From the NCBI RefSeq assembly GCF_010365285.1, contig NZ_CP048286.1, positions 124,001 to 188,000 of the forward strand: DNA of 64,000 nt, in the 5' to 3' direction. The stretch comes from Paenibacillus rhizovicinus (GTDB taxonomy: Bacteria > Bacillota > Bacilli > Paenibacillales > Paenibacillaceae). Under the pieces are notes generated by a model. That model saw only the letters and a program-made list of their open reading frames with translations. It did no database searches and was not told the DNA's origin. Below are positions 16,437-23,869 of the stretch, one piece after another; the first letter of the stretch is position 1, and every line of letters starts with the position of its first letter. The position numbers and the translations under genes are program-made.

Positions 16437-18227
16437 TTACGATCCTATCTCTCGTTCAAGTACCCCTTTTATCCTCCTAACGCTGGACGACGAGCTCTCT
16501 TCCTTAACGATTTTAAAAGCACCGAGGTCAGCCGTATTCGCAGCATGAGGACCGCCGCAGATCTCTTTAGAGAATTTCCCCATCGAATATACCTTTACCT
16601 TTTGACCATACTTACTCTCGAATAACCCAATTGCCCCTGTGTTCTGCGCTTCTTCCAGTGTCATCTCTTCGGAGATAATTTCTACGCCTTCGGCAATCGC
16701 TTCGTTGACAAGCCTCTCGGTTGCCGCGATTTCCTCTACCGTCATTTTGCGATGGAAAGAAAAATCAAAACGCAGCCTTTCAGCCGTTATATTGCTGCCC
16801 TTTTGCGCTACCTCTTCGCCGAGCACGCTTCGTAATGCAGCATGTAGAAGATGAGTTGCCGTATGCAAATTAGCGGTATGCGTAGAATGATCCGCTAAGC
16901 CGCCTTTAAACTTCTGGGCTGCTCCGGCTTGGGATAATTCTCTATGCTGCTGAAAATGTTCATGAAATCCTTCCAGATCGATGACGATAGAACGCTCTTT
17001 GGCCAGTTCCATCGTCAGTTCGATGGGGAACCCGTACGTATCGTAAAGTTTGAATGCCGCTCTGCCGTCAAGTTGCTTATTCTCCAACGAAATCGTAAGC
17101 TTCTCGAACTCACGAAGTCCCTGCGAGAGTGTTTTCTGAAAACGCGCTTCTTCCGCTTGGAACTCCCTAATAATCTTATCGCGGTTCCTGTGCAACTCCG
17201 GATAGATGAGCTCGTATTTCTCGATGACTGCGTTAGCGACATTTGCCAAATGGCCTTCCTGAATACCCAATTCCATTGCGAATCGAAGAGCCCGGCGGAT
17301 CAATCTGCGCAGTACGTATCCTTGGTCGACATTAGACGGGGTAACGCCATACGTATCGCCAAGGATAAATACAGCCGTCCGGGTGTGATCCGCAACGATT
17401 CGATACGCTTTGGGCTGATCTGCATAGGTCGCCTCCGACAATGCTGCAATTTGAGCGAATATCGAAGTAAATAGATCACTATCGTAGACCGTTCCGCCAT
17501 TCAATGCGATTAATATTCTCTCTAAGCCCATTCCCGTATCGATGTTTCTTTGATCAAGCGGCTCAAACCGGCCATCTGCCCTTTTGTTGTATTGCATGAA
17601 GACATTGTTCCAGAATTCGATATAACGCCCACAACCGCAGGCTGGTGAACAGGAAGGACCACAACGTTCTTTATCCGAAATGATGAAGATTTCTGTATCA
17701 GGACCGCAAGGACCTGTTTGACCTGCCGGGCCCCACCAATTTTCGGTTTTGGGCAGGAAGAAAATTTCTTGCTCATCTTGACCTAATTCACGCCAAATGT
17801 CATACGACTCCTGATCGCGAGGAGAATCAGCATCCCCTTCGAACACGGTAACCGCAATTTTGTGCTTGGGAATCGCGAGCCATTCGGGGGCTGTGACGAA
17901 CTCCCAGCTCCACGCAATCGATTCTTGGTTAAAATAATCGCCCAGTGACCAGTTGCCCATCATTTCAAAAAAGGTGCAATGGGTATCATCGCCGACTTCG
18001 TCGATGTCAACCGTACGTATGCATTTCTGAATATTAGTCAGCCTCGTTCCGGAAGGATGCTTCTCTCCAAGCAAATACGGTATCAGGGGGTGCATGCCGG
18101 CTGTCGTAAACAAAACTGTCGGATCGTTATCGGGGATCACGGAAGCACTTGAAATGACGGCATGACCCTTAGTTTGAAAAAACCGAATAAACTTCGTTCT
18201 AATTTCATCGGATGTATACAATTTCAT
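16437..18227 (-). CDS. alaS: Alanyl-tRNA synthetase, short form lacking the C-terminal domain
   Basis: The 596-residue enzyme contains the class II catalytic core. Motif 2 lies in THCTFFEMMGNWSLGDYF and motif 3 in DTGMGLERI, and a cysteine cluster CGPSCSPACGCG sits inside the core. The editing domain is present, with zinc-site HTATH and CGGPH. It ends about 280 residues earlier than ordinary bacterial AlaRS (about 875), so the oligomerisation/C-Ala region is absent. The stop is natural, with no frameshift visible. It charges tRNA-Ala in the cytoplasm. A T-box leader precedes it, so expression should rise when a tRNA is uncharged. It may be a second copy beside a housekeeping alaS elsewhere; this cannot be seen here. 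Confidence 0.92.
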   Translation of the reverse strand: MKLYTSDEIRTKFIRFFQTKGHAVISSASVIPDNDPTVLFTTAGMHPLIPYLLGEKHPSGTRLTNIQKCIRTVDIDEVGDDTHCTFFEMMGNWSLGDYFNQESIAWSWEFVTAPEWLAIPKHKIAVTVFEGDADSPRDQESYDIWRELGQDEQEIFFLPKTENWWGPAGQTGPCGPDTEIFIISDKERCGPSCSPACGCGRYIEFWNNVFMQYNKRADGRFEPLDQRNIDTGMGLERILIALNGGTVYDSDLFTSIFAQIAALSEATYADQPKAYRIVADHTRTAVFILGDTYGVTPSNVDQGYVLRRLIRRALRFAMELGIQEGHLANVANAVIEKYELIYPELHRNRDKIIREFQAEEARFQKTLSQGLREFEKLTISLENKQLDGRAAFKLYDTYGFPIELTMELAKERSIVIDLEGFHEHFQQHRELSQAGAAQKFKGGLADHSTHTANLHTATHLLHAALRSVLGEEVAQKGSNITAERLRFDFSFHRKMTVEEIAATERLVNEAIAEGVEIISEEMTLEEAQNTGAIGLFESKYGQKVKVYSMGKFSKEICGGPHAANTADLGAFKIVKEESSSSSVRRIKGVLEREIGS

Positions 18228-18262
18228 CCCTATTACCCCGCTTCATCCCGATTTTTTGCAAC

Positions 18263-18505
18263 AAAAAAATCGCCCCAAATATTGGGACGATTATTATCGC
18301 GGTACCACCCAAGTTATTGTCCTCGCGTATAGCGAAACAATCAGCTCTTGTTGACGATAACGAGTCAAACCGGCGGGTATTAACCGCACTCCTGAACCGG
18401 CAATATACTAAGTTTCGTGGGATTTCGCACCAATACATCCCTCTCTGAACGAAATGCAGCATATTTTGTTCATTCATCGTTTTCATTTTTCATTTCCTAA
18501 TTATC
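18263..18505 (-). ncRNA. T-box riboswitch leader of the short alaS
   Basis: Minus-strand reading shows the T-box core GGGTGGTACCGCG (18298-18310), then a terminator hairpin (18269-18291) followed by seven T. Upstream lie a CAGAGAGGG AG-bulge-like element and a GGTGCGAAA segment of Stem I. Uncharged tRNA binding should form the antiterminator and allow alaS transcription. The specifier codon is not assigned firmly; a GCC (alanine) at 18399-18401 is a candidate. A 93-codon frame through it is a chance frame. Confidence 0.88.
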
Positions 18506-18509
18506 CAAT

Positions 18510-18537
18510 ACTATACAGTGGAATTTCAATTTGTCAA
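18510..18537 (-). promoter_or_regulatory. Promoter of the T-box/alaS transcript
   Basis: TTGACA (18532-18537) and TATAGT (18510-18515) are 16 nt apart on the minus strand, directly upstream of the T-box leader. Confidence 0.75.
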
Positions 18538-18550
18538 GCGGGTTCCGCAT

Positions 18551-18585
18551 CTTCTTCTTATTGCTTCTTATTGCTTCTTATTGTT
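18551..18585. repeat. Three 10-bp tandem repeats (TTGCTTCTTA-like)
   Basis: About three and a half copies of a 10-bp unit overlap the last codons of the ParB-like gene. The unit is not a multiple of three, so copy-number change would alter the C-terminus. Confidence 0.7.
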
Positions 18586-19065
18586 TACTTGCTTGTGAAC
18601 CATGGCTTTCATGGCTGACACGGTTGTTCTCTTATATTGAATTCCCAGCCGAAGCACTTGCAATTGCTCCCGGCGAGACAGGCTGTTGAACCGAGGCTCC
18701 TGCTTCAAGAACTGCCGGATGATGGTCCAACTGCTTGCCGGGGTCTTTTCCCGCTTGATGTGCGGCACCTCGTAGGGTAAATCCCGCTTCCGTATGCGGT
18801 GAATGAACGAATTCAGTTTGGCTGACGCTTTGGATTCATCTACAAGGCAAGGTGCTGCTGTTTTTCTCGTATGCTTCTTCAGGAAGTCATAATGGCTGCT
18901 GCCGCTCACCAGGACGTAACCGCCGTCTTTCCTGCTCTTGCGGACAATCATGAGTTGCATGCAATCCTGCGCGGTCCGTTTGAGTTCCTTGATTCGATTC
19001 GATAATTGAATCGTAAATCCGGGTTTGATCTTGCTAAGGGGGATATATTGAACCGTATATCTCAT
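18568..19065 (-). CDS. ParB-like N-terminal domain protein, function unknown
   Basis: The 165-residue basic protein begins with YTVQYIPLSKIKPGF, a ParB/Spo0J-like opening. GGYVLVSGSSHYDFLKKH follows, a degenerate form of the ParB box in which the usual GERR is not seen. The C-terminal half is helical and lysine/arginine-rich. It is too short for a chromosome-partition ParB, and no parA is nearby. The start at 19065 (ATG) follows AAGGGGTG; an in-frame GTG lies 9 nt further upstream. It stands alone with its own promoter region. A DNA-binding role is inferred from the ParB-like start only. Confidence 0.6.
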   Translation of the reverse strand: MRYTVQYIPLSKIKPGFTIQLSNRIKELKRTAQDCMQLMIVRKSRKDGGYVLVSGSSHYDFLKKHTRKTAAPCLVDESKASAKLNSFIHRIRKRDLPYEVPHIKREKTPASSWTIIRQFLKQEPRFNSLSRREQLQVLRLGIQYKRTTVSAMKAMVHKQVNNKKQ

Positions 19066-19177
19066 GGCTGTCACCCCTTCGAAGTTTTCTTATGTATATG
19101 CCACGCTCACCAACCATGTGTATTTACCGTAAGGTTAGCCGTATCAAACGAAACGGCGCGAACCGGCTGTATGCGCC

Positions 19178-19201
19178 AAAAGGGCCGGCTGGGGCCGGCC
19201 C
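19178..19201 (-). terminator. Terminator after phyH-like gene
   Basis: GGGCCGGC (19182-19189) and GCCGGCCC (19194-19201) form an 8-bp GC stem, followed by TTTT on the minus strand, 14 nt beyond the stop at 19215. Confidence 0.75.
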
Positions 19202-19214
19202 CGTTCTGTTCCTA

Positions 19215-19949
19215 TTACTTCTTTTTGCTTTGTCCAAAATATCTGTACCCTAATGAGGCCGGCGTCTGAACGATCACTTTCTGCCTGTCCGTAAGCATGT
19301 CCAGAAGTTCTTGAGACCTGTTGAACGGTGCCCATGAAATCATCGCCGGTGAATATTTATAGAGCAAGGATCTCCGTTCATGCGCTGCTTGCCAGGCAAA
19401 CGTACCGTGCGTTAACGCTTCCGAGAAAATGAGCACGTCTCCAGCCCGTTGCGGAATATGGACAACAGGCCCGATTTCCGAATAGTTCTTATAGTCCGTT
19501 GGTGTTCTGTAATTCGATTTATGACTGCCGGGGATACAACAAAAACCTCCGTCCTCCGGGCCAATATCCGTAAGGGCATAGGAGACGACCGTAAGTCCGC
19601 TGTACATTTTCCCGTTTTGGAACGTATAATATTGGCCCGGGTCATACGGAACGCCTCCCCCGTGAAGTCCAAGCGGAGGCGATCCTTTCTGATGAATAAT
19701 CGAATATTCATGATCCAGACGATATTCCTCACCCAGAATTTCAGTAAGATACGGCTCTGTTTTGGGATCGTCAATCAGATCGCGGAACGTTTGTTCAGCC
19801 CAAAACATGAAGCTTTTGCGTTCTTCTGGCGCAATGTCAGCATTCTCGTCAATCGCCTTGTTCAGTTTAGTTAGCTGCTCCGCAGTCAAGACATTTGGAA
19901 TGACTAGAAAACCTTGTAAGTCAAATAAGTATTTTTCTTTTTCATTCAT
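19215..19949 (-). CDS. Phytanoyl-CoA dioxygenase (PhyH) family protein
   Basis: The 244-residue protein has the PhyH double-stranded beta-helix order. An N-terminal GFLVIPNVLT stretch is followed by H96 in LGLHGGGVP, CCIPGSHKSNY, the distal H181 in ALTHGTFAW and R192 in ERRSLLYKY. These would be the Fe(II) and 2-oxoglutarate ligands. The usual HxD reads HGG here, so the acidic iron ligand is absent, as in halide-binding or inactive relatives. The gene is single with its own terminator. Substrate and activity are unknown. A second PhyH gene at 62183-63025 keeps HxD. Confidence 0.85.
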   Translation of the reverse strand: MNEKEKYLFDLQGFLVIPNVLTAEQLTKLNKAIDENADIAPEERKSFMFWAEQTFRDLIDDPKTEPYLTEILGEEYRLDHEYSIIHQKGSPPLGLHGGGVPYDPGQYYTFQNGKMYSGLTVVSYALTDIGPEDGGFCCIPGSHKSNYRTPTDYKNYSEIGPVVHIPQRAGDVLIFSEALTHGTFAWQAAHERRSLLYKYSPAMISWAPFNRSQELLDMLTDRQKVIVQTPASLGYRYFGQSKKK

Positions 19950-20149
19950 GCGATCCGCCTCCGTATATTTTCATTCGATATTTCTCATCTCACATACTAG
20001 CAGAAGTCGTTAGTCGGAATACCGAAAAATCTGTCGGCAGCAATTAATAACGCCATTATGTAAGGTTGACTGAAATGGCTGCCGTTTGCGACTGCAGCCT
20101 GATGGCGTTTGCTATCGCTCGACATGTCCTCCGACACATCGAGCGCTCG

Positions 20150-20465
20150 TTACAATGAAGCGTTTGTAGATTTTTGATGTTGTTCTTGGTAGTTGCTCTT
20201 CTTTATTTCCTCACCCAGAGCGTGTGTTAGCTCTTCATACTTACTAAAAACCTCATCTAGTTTTGTATCAACCTCTTCACGTGTGTGATCTTCCACAAGA
20301 AAATAAGTTAACTGTATATAATAAGACTAGATCGTTAAAGAATTGAAAATCCCTCGCTTTCTCCTTGTTAAAATCAAAGATTGAGTCAATCCCCGTAATT
20401 AACGTTAAAAAGGCTCCCAAAGTCAGAGCTAGATCTTTGGAGAAGGAAAATTGAGTTATACCCAA
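20150..20465 (-). pseudogene. Fragment of a two-helix membrane protein (SLATT/DUF4231-like), frameshifted
   Basis: One frame reads SKDLALTLGAFLTLITGIDS then IFDFNKEKARDFQFFNDL, a hydrophobic segment followed by a basic helix. The next frame continues without a break as QLTYFLVEDHTREEVDTKLD up to KKSNYQEQHQKS and a stop at 20150. The two parts join by a one-base frameshift near 20305-20325. The layout resembles the C-terminal half of SLATT-type effectors, but similarity is judged by eye. The N-terminal half is missing. Confidence 0.45.
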
Positions 20466-20593
20466 GGTATGTCCACTACTATAACCGCTGTTGTAGCAGG
20501 GTCGATCGTCAACGGCCATGGTCTCCCGACAGATTTGAAAACCATGGCATATGAATCATTACGTTTGACTTCATACGCTTCGTTACCGAAGGC
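20456..20593 (-). pseudogene. N-terminal fragment of an isochorismatase-family hydrolase
   Basis: The minus strand encodes VGRPWPLTIDPATTAVIVVD, the characteristic opening of ureidoacrylate/biuret hydrolase-like isochorismatases. It then breaks off into IPWV and a stop where MQNDF is expected. A possible start ATG is at 20545. The rest of the gene is gone and the SLATT-like fragment is abutted. It resembles, but is not a copy of, the intact family member at 3258-4040. Confidence 0.45.
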
Positions 20594-20765
20594 TTAGATG
20601 ACGCAATTGTCGGAAACGGCAGTCCTCGATGCAGGCGCTACTCTCCTGCCCCTTTAGTCTATTGACTCGCTTGTTTAACTTGCCGTCGGCCATGCATAGA
20701 AGTTCTTGTCCTAATACGGCTCTGTATTGAAGTTCTTCCAGTCGCCTTAATTTTGCATTGGGACT
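20594..20765. other. Apparently decayed DNA
   Basis: An open minus-strand stretch reads AKLRRLEELQYRAVLGQELL and ends at about 20597 without start or ribosome binding site. I cannot assign it. The whole 19950-20916 interval (967 nt) carries no intact gene. Its other parts are the two fragments listed, a hairpin around 20115-20147 and the terminator at 20766-20793. Confidence 0.3.
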
Positions 20766-20793
20766 AAAAAAGGCCGCCGTCAGGGGCAGCCTA
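20766..20793 (-). terminator. Terminator downstream of the small membrane-protein gene
   Basis: On the minus strand GGCTGCC and GGCGGCC can pair around CCTGAC, followed by six T. The stem has one G-T pair. Confidence 0.55.
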
Positions 20794-20916
20794 CGTATAA
20801 AGACAGATATAGTGCATCGATTAACTTTTGACGGGATACTCCATGATCTCCGTGAGGAATCCTAGCTGAGGCTCACCACACTTGATACGCCATCGACGAC
20901 GGCGCAGGTATTTTCA

Positions 20917-21357
20917 TCAAGAGGTTACCAAACTTGATCTGTTGAAAATAATAGAACCTAATAAGATTGCTCCAATCATGACAAGACCAGACGTAACCAC
21001 GGGATTAGGTATTGATGCTGAAAAAACAACACTTAAGGTACCTATGAAGCCGGCAGCTATGAAGAAAATAACTGAGCGGGGATCGGGCTGGCCAACCTTT
21101 GCGGATGAAAAGGCATCCCATGTATTCATAACATAAAAACCTGGATAGAAATGAGCTATTTCTAAGTTTGTCGAACGAAATATCATTTCATCGTGTCCGA
21201 TAAGGTCCATTCTAATCGCATGATTCAGATGAATGGTGCTATTCAATCCTAATTCGAGTAAAAGCAGAATCAGCGCTTTAGCGTATTGTCGATTAAAGAG
21301 CTGCCCGAAACCGGGCATTAAAATCGAACAGATAACAGCTAGAATTCTCAAATTCAA
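20917..21357 (-). CDS. Small multi-pass membrane protein, unknown function
   Basis: The 146-residue protein has hydrophobic segments near 5-20, 28-45, 95-115 and 120-140. It begins LRILAVICSILMPGFGQLFN, a pattern found in several short firmicute membrane proteins with a PGFGQ...Y motif next to the first helix. A central HFYPGFYVMNTWDAF part is probably extracytoplasmic or interfacial. GGAGGT 5 nt upstream fixes a TTG start at 21357. It lies downstream of, and in the same direction as, the stalk-domain protein, but with a terminator in between. No function can be given. Confidence 0.65.
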   Translation of the reverse strand: MNLRILAVICSILMPGFGQLFNRQYAKALILLLLELGLNSTIHLNHAIRMDLIGHDEMIFRSTNLEIAHFYPGFYVMNTWDAFSSAKVGQPDPRSVIFFIAAGFIGTLSVVFSASIPNPVVTSGLVMIGAILLGSIIFNRSSLVTS

Positions 21358-21505
21358 TCCCTACCTCCAGACCTGTTGGCATCAGTTGTAATATTGTTCT
21401 CCAGAAAGTGGTAATAAATACCATAAATGCCCCCGAACCTTTGGGGAATTGCTTCAAACGAATAGCTCTTGTCATTTCATGGTGACAATAACGCTTGAGA
21501 ACATA

Positions 21506-21534
21506 AAAGAAAAAACCGCAATTTATGCGGCTTT
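21506..21534 (-). terminator. Terminator at the 3' end of the stalk-domain gene
   Basis: CCGCATAAATTGCGG (minus strand, 21516-21530) forms a short hairpin followed by six T. It overlaps the sequence just after the stop at 21544. Confidence 0.75.
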
Positions 21535-21543
21535 GAATAAACT

Positions 21544-22455
21544 TCAATTTGTTCTGTTTTCTCCTTCAATTGCGACAATAAACGGTTTAGAATTATCTGT
21601 TCTGGTAAAGCTCCCGGACTCATTTCTTGTTCCTGTCTCATCAATAGTACCGAAGTTTACAATGTTGGCCATCCATTGATCTATGAAATAAGCAAATTCG
21701 CCATTGAAAGATGGCCTTTGTCCCCATTCTTTACTTACTGCATGTACAATATTAGGAATGACGTCTTTATCTCCCTTTACCCCATCAGAAGTCACTCCCT
21801 CCCAAACTTCCCAAGCAGCATGATTTCTCACTTCATAATATTTAGCAATATCCCCATCGACGATAAAAAATTGCTGTGTTTTATTTAAAGGAAAAAAATA
21901 CTCAGTAATATGGCTTTCAGAATTCGTCACAAAATGGTCCTGTAGATTAATTCGGGTTAATAACAATACGGCATTTCTACCCTTAACAATATTAAGGCTT
22001 TCATCTGCTCCTCCAACAGGTGAATTGTAAATAACAGCTGTTTTCGTTTTTGAATCCCAGTAGACATAAGCATCTAGATTTTCACCAATGAATCTTAAAG
22101 GAACATAGATAGAACCATTAATATTTTGTGGTGCCACAGATAGTGTTACTTTAGTTTTTCCTTTATAACCTACTTTATTATTCATAGTGAGCAAGAGTGA
22201 CTCATTAGTCTTCTTATTGGTAACGGAGACCTTCTTTGATTTATTCTCCCAATTCACACTAAATATGGGGATAAGAGATACATCTCTAATTGGTACCATC
22301 GTTGTTTGATTAATGATTACGGTCTCATTCGGGATCTTTAAACCATTTACATTAAGTGTTATGGATTCTGTTGATGCTGCTGCCATTGCAATACTAACAA
22401 ACGAAAAAGCAAGTAATAAAGAAAGTGAACAAGACAGGACAATTTTTTTCATCAA
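21544..22455 (-). CDS. Secreted copper amine oxidase N-terminal (stalk) domain protein
   Basis: The 303-residue protein has a signal peptide (residues 1-27, cleavage near AMAAAS). A Cu-amine-oxidase N-terminal-like domain follows (about 30-150) with ETVIINQTTMVPIRDVS and NGSIYVPLRFIGENLDA, the two halves of the fold. The remaining half is unassigned. In paenibacilli this module acts as a surface stalk, not as an oxidase, and no catalytic domain is present. The gene is clearly more AT-rich than its surroundings, as is the next gene downstream. This may mean later acquisition. The start at 22455 follows AAGGAGTG. Confidence 0.8.
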   Translation of the reverse strand: MMKKIVLSCSLSLLLAFSFVSIAMAAASTESITLNVNGLKIPNETVIINQTTMVPIRDVSLIPIFSVNWENKSKKVSVTNKKTNESLLLTMNNKVGYKGKTKVTLSVAPQNINGSIYVPLRFIGENLDAYVYWDSKTKTAVIYNSPVGGADESLNIVKGRNAVLLLTRINLQDHFVTNSESHITEYFFPLNKTQQFFIVDGDIAKYYEVRNHAAWEVWEGVTSDGVKGDKDVIPNIVHAVSKEWGQRPSFNGEFAYFIDQWMANIVNFGTIDETGTRNESGSFTRTDNSKPFIVAIEGENRTN

Positions 22456-22825
22456 TGAAACACTCCTTATTCAGTTATTTACATCTTTTTTCCATCTCAT
22501 AAACCAGTACGCCTAACAGTAGAGAAATGTTGCGGGCGTAAATACTTTGATCGCTACATTCCAATATTTATTCAATGATCATGCCCCTTCAGTTTTTATA
22601 AAATGAATTTTCATGATTTTTCTCAACGACTTGATGATAATCTTTGTCGTTCAAGGGGCTATGATTTTGCTGTTCTTGTCATATCATCTTTTACGCTAGG
22701 ATTCATGTGGATTTTTGATTACCTCTAAATCAAACCAAGTAAAAAAAGGAGCGCCGAAGGGCGCCCGATGGTAATCGTAAATGCGATTGTCAGCGGCGAA
22801 TCAAAGTTTAAGATCATGAGTTTCT
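22456..22825. other. AT-rich gap without a gene
   Basis: It contains the terminator at 22741-22767 and presumably the promoter of the stalk-domain gene. I see no ORF with a ribosome binding site. Confidence 0.4.
22741..22767 (-). terminator. Terminator of the SDR/TetR/DUF4267 operon
   Basis: GGGCGCC-CTTC-GGCGCTC (minus strand) is followed by seven T, about 60 nt beyond the DUF4267 stop. Confidence 0.85.
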
Positions 22826-23230
22826 TCAAGTACTAGCTCGCTGTTCTTCTCGATACAACATACAACCAATAACAACTCCATATACAGCTGAAGCAATATG
22901 GATCCAAGAAGGCGTTGTATCTGCTGCATGCGAAATGACCAATATGGCATCAATTGCGGGCATTAGTATGGAAGTAAACATCGCAACAAGCAATGCTTTT
23001 CTCATACGAAGTATCATCAGGGCTAGCAGGAAGATACCGATAAACAGGTCGCGATTGGCTTTGATGTAAACAAGATTGTTATCCGCGGTGTCATGAAGTG
23101 GTAAACCGTAGTCTCGTATTGCACCTATTGGCTGGACAAACCCTCTTACGCCCAAATACAACATTAACAGCGTAACAACACCAACAAGCCAAAATGTTAA
23201 AGACTTAAGTCCCCAATAAGCTTTACTCAT
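22826..23230 (-). CDS. DUF4267 family membrane protein
   Basis: The 134-residue protein has four hydrophobic helices (about 10-30, 58-75, 80-98, 105-123). LGVRGFVQPIGAIRDYGLPL and NRDLFIGIFLLALM are typical of DUF4267 proteins. Many neighbours of such genes are TetR regulators and short-chain dehydrogenases, as here. It is the third gene of a leftward operon and ends before a strong terminator. No biochemical role is known for the family. Confidence 0.82.
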   Translation of the reverse strand: MSKAYWGLKSLTFWLVGVVTLLMLYLGVRGFVQPIGAIRDYGLPLHDTADNNLVYIKANRDLFIGIFLLALMILRMRKALLVAMFTSILMPAIDAILVISHAADTTPSWIHIASAVYGVVIGCMLYREEQRAST

Positions 23231-23244
23231 ATGACGGCCTCCTC

Positions 23245-23832
23245 TTATTTCGTCAAAATGCCCAACAGATAGTCGACTTCCAGTGCCAAGTCGATTCCCA
23301 GTGCCTTCGTATCTTGAAGCATAAGACCGGTCACGACCGAGAGAAACAGAAGCAACCTCTTGTAGGGATCCCCCTCCGCGAGTTGTCCTTCCTCTTGTCC
23401 CCGGACGACGATCGGAATCATTAAATCGATTGTATCCCCGGGGGAATACCGCTTGATGGCTTCCTTTGCCTTGTGCGGAACGCCTTCTGACTTTTGCGCT
23501 TGCTGAATGAGCAGGAAATAATGCTTGTGGTTCTCGTCCAGCATTCGAAGCGTGAACGCCCTCAGTTGATCAATAGGCGAACCTGATAATTGACCGATAT
23601 TCCGGATCGCTTTCTGGGCTTCCTCGATTGCCTCTTCCACAAGAAGCGCGAAGATTTCGTCTTTGGATTCGAAATATTTATACGATAACCCTTGACTGAT
23701 GCCGGCTTCCTCGGCGATCATGCTCATCTTCGTTCCGGTAAGCCCTTTCTCTGCGAATACTTTTAATGCGGCGCTTTTGATCTGATCTTTGCGTTCATCG
23801 AGCGCTTGTTCGGATAGCGCTATTCTTGGCAT
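23245..23832 (-). CDS. TetR/AcrR family transcriptional regulator
   Basis: The 195-residue repressor has a TetR HTH at residues 15-60 (AALKVFAEKGLTGTKMSMIA then GISQGLSYKYFESKDEIF). A helical ligand domain follows. A longer frame exists upstream, but AAGGA is positioned for the ATG at 23832. It is encoded between the SDR and DUF4267 genes and very likely represses this operon. Inverted repeats TGAATG-AAC-CATTCA and GAATCATTC flank the operon promoter at 24826-24854. The inducer is unknown. Confidence 0.92.
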   Translation of the reverse strand: MPRIALSEQALDERKDQIKSAALKVFAEKGLTGTKMSMIAEEAGISQGLSYKYFESKDEIFALLVEEAIEEAQKAIRNIGQLSGSPIDQLRAFTLRMLDENHKHYFLLIQQAQKSEGVPHKAKEAIKRYSPGDTIDLMIPIVVRGQEEGQLAEGDPYKRLLLFLSVVTGLMLQDTKALGIDLALEVDYLLGILTK

Positions 23833-23869
23833 GGTCATCCTTCTTCCATTGTGTGAGTCGCCTCGACGA

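Noticed and set aside
18205..18486. A 93-codon frame upstream of alaS
   Set aside because: It runs through the T-box leader and its terminator, which explain this sequence better; no ribosome binding site stands before it.
18568..19065. A chromosome-partition ParB
   Set aside because: The gene is too short, has no ParA partner and lacks the GERR box; only the start resembles ParB.
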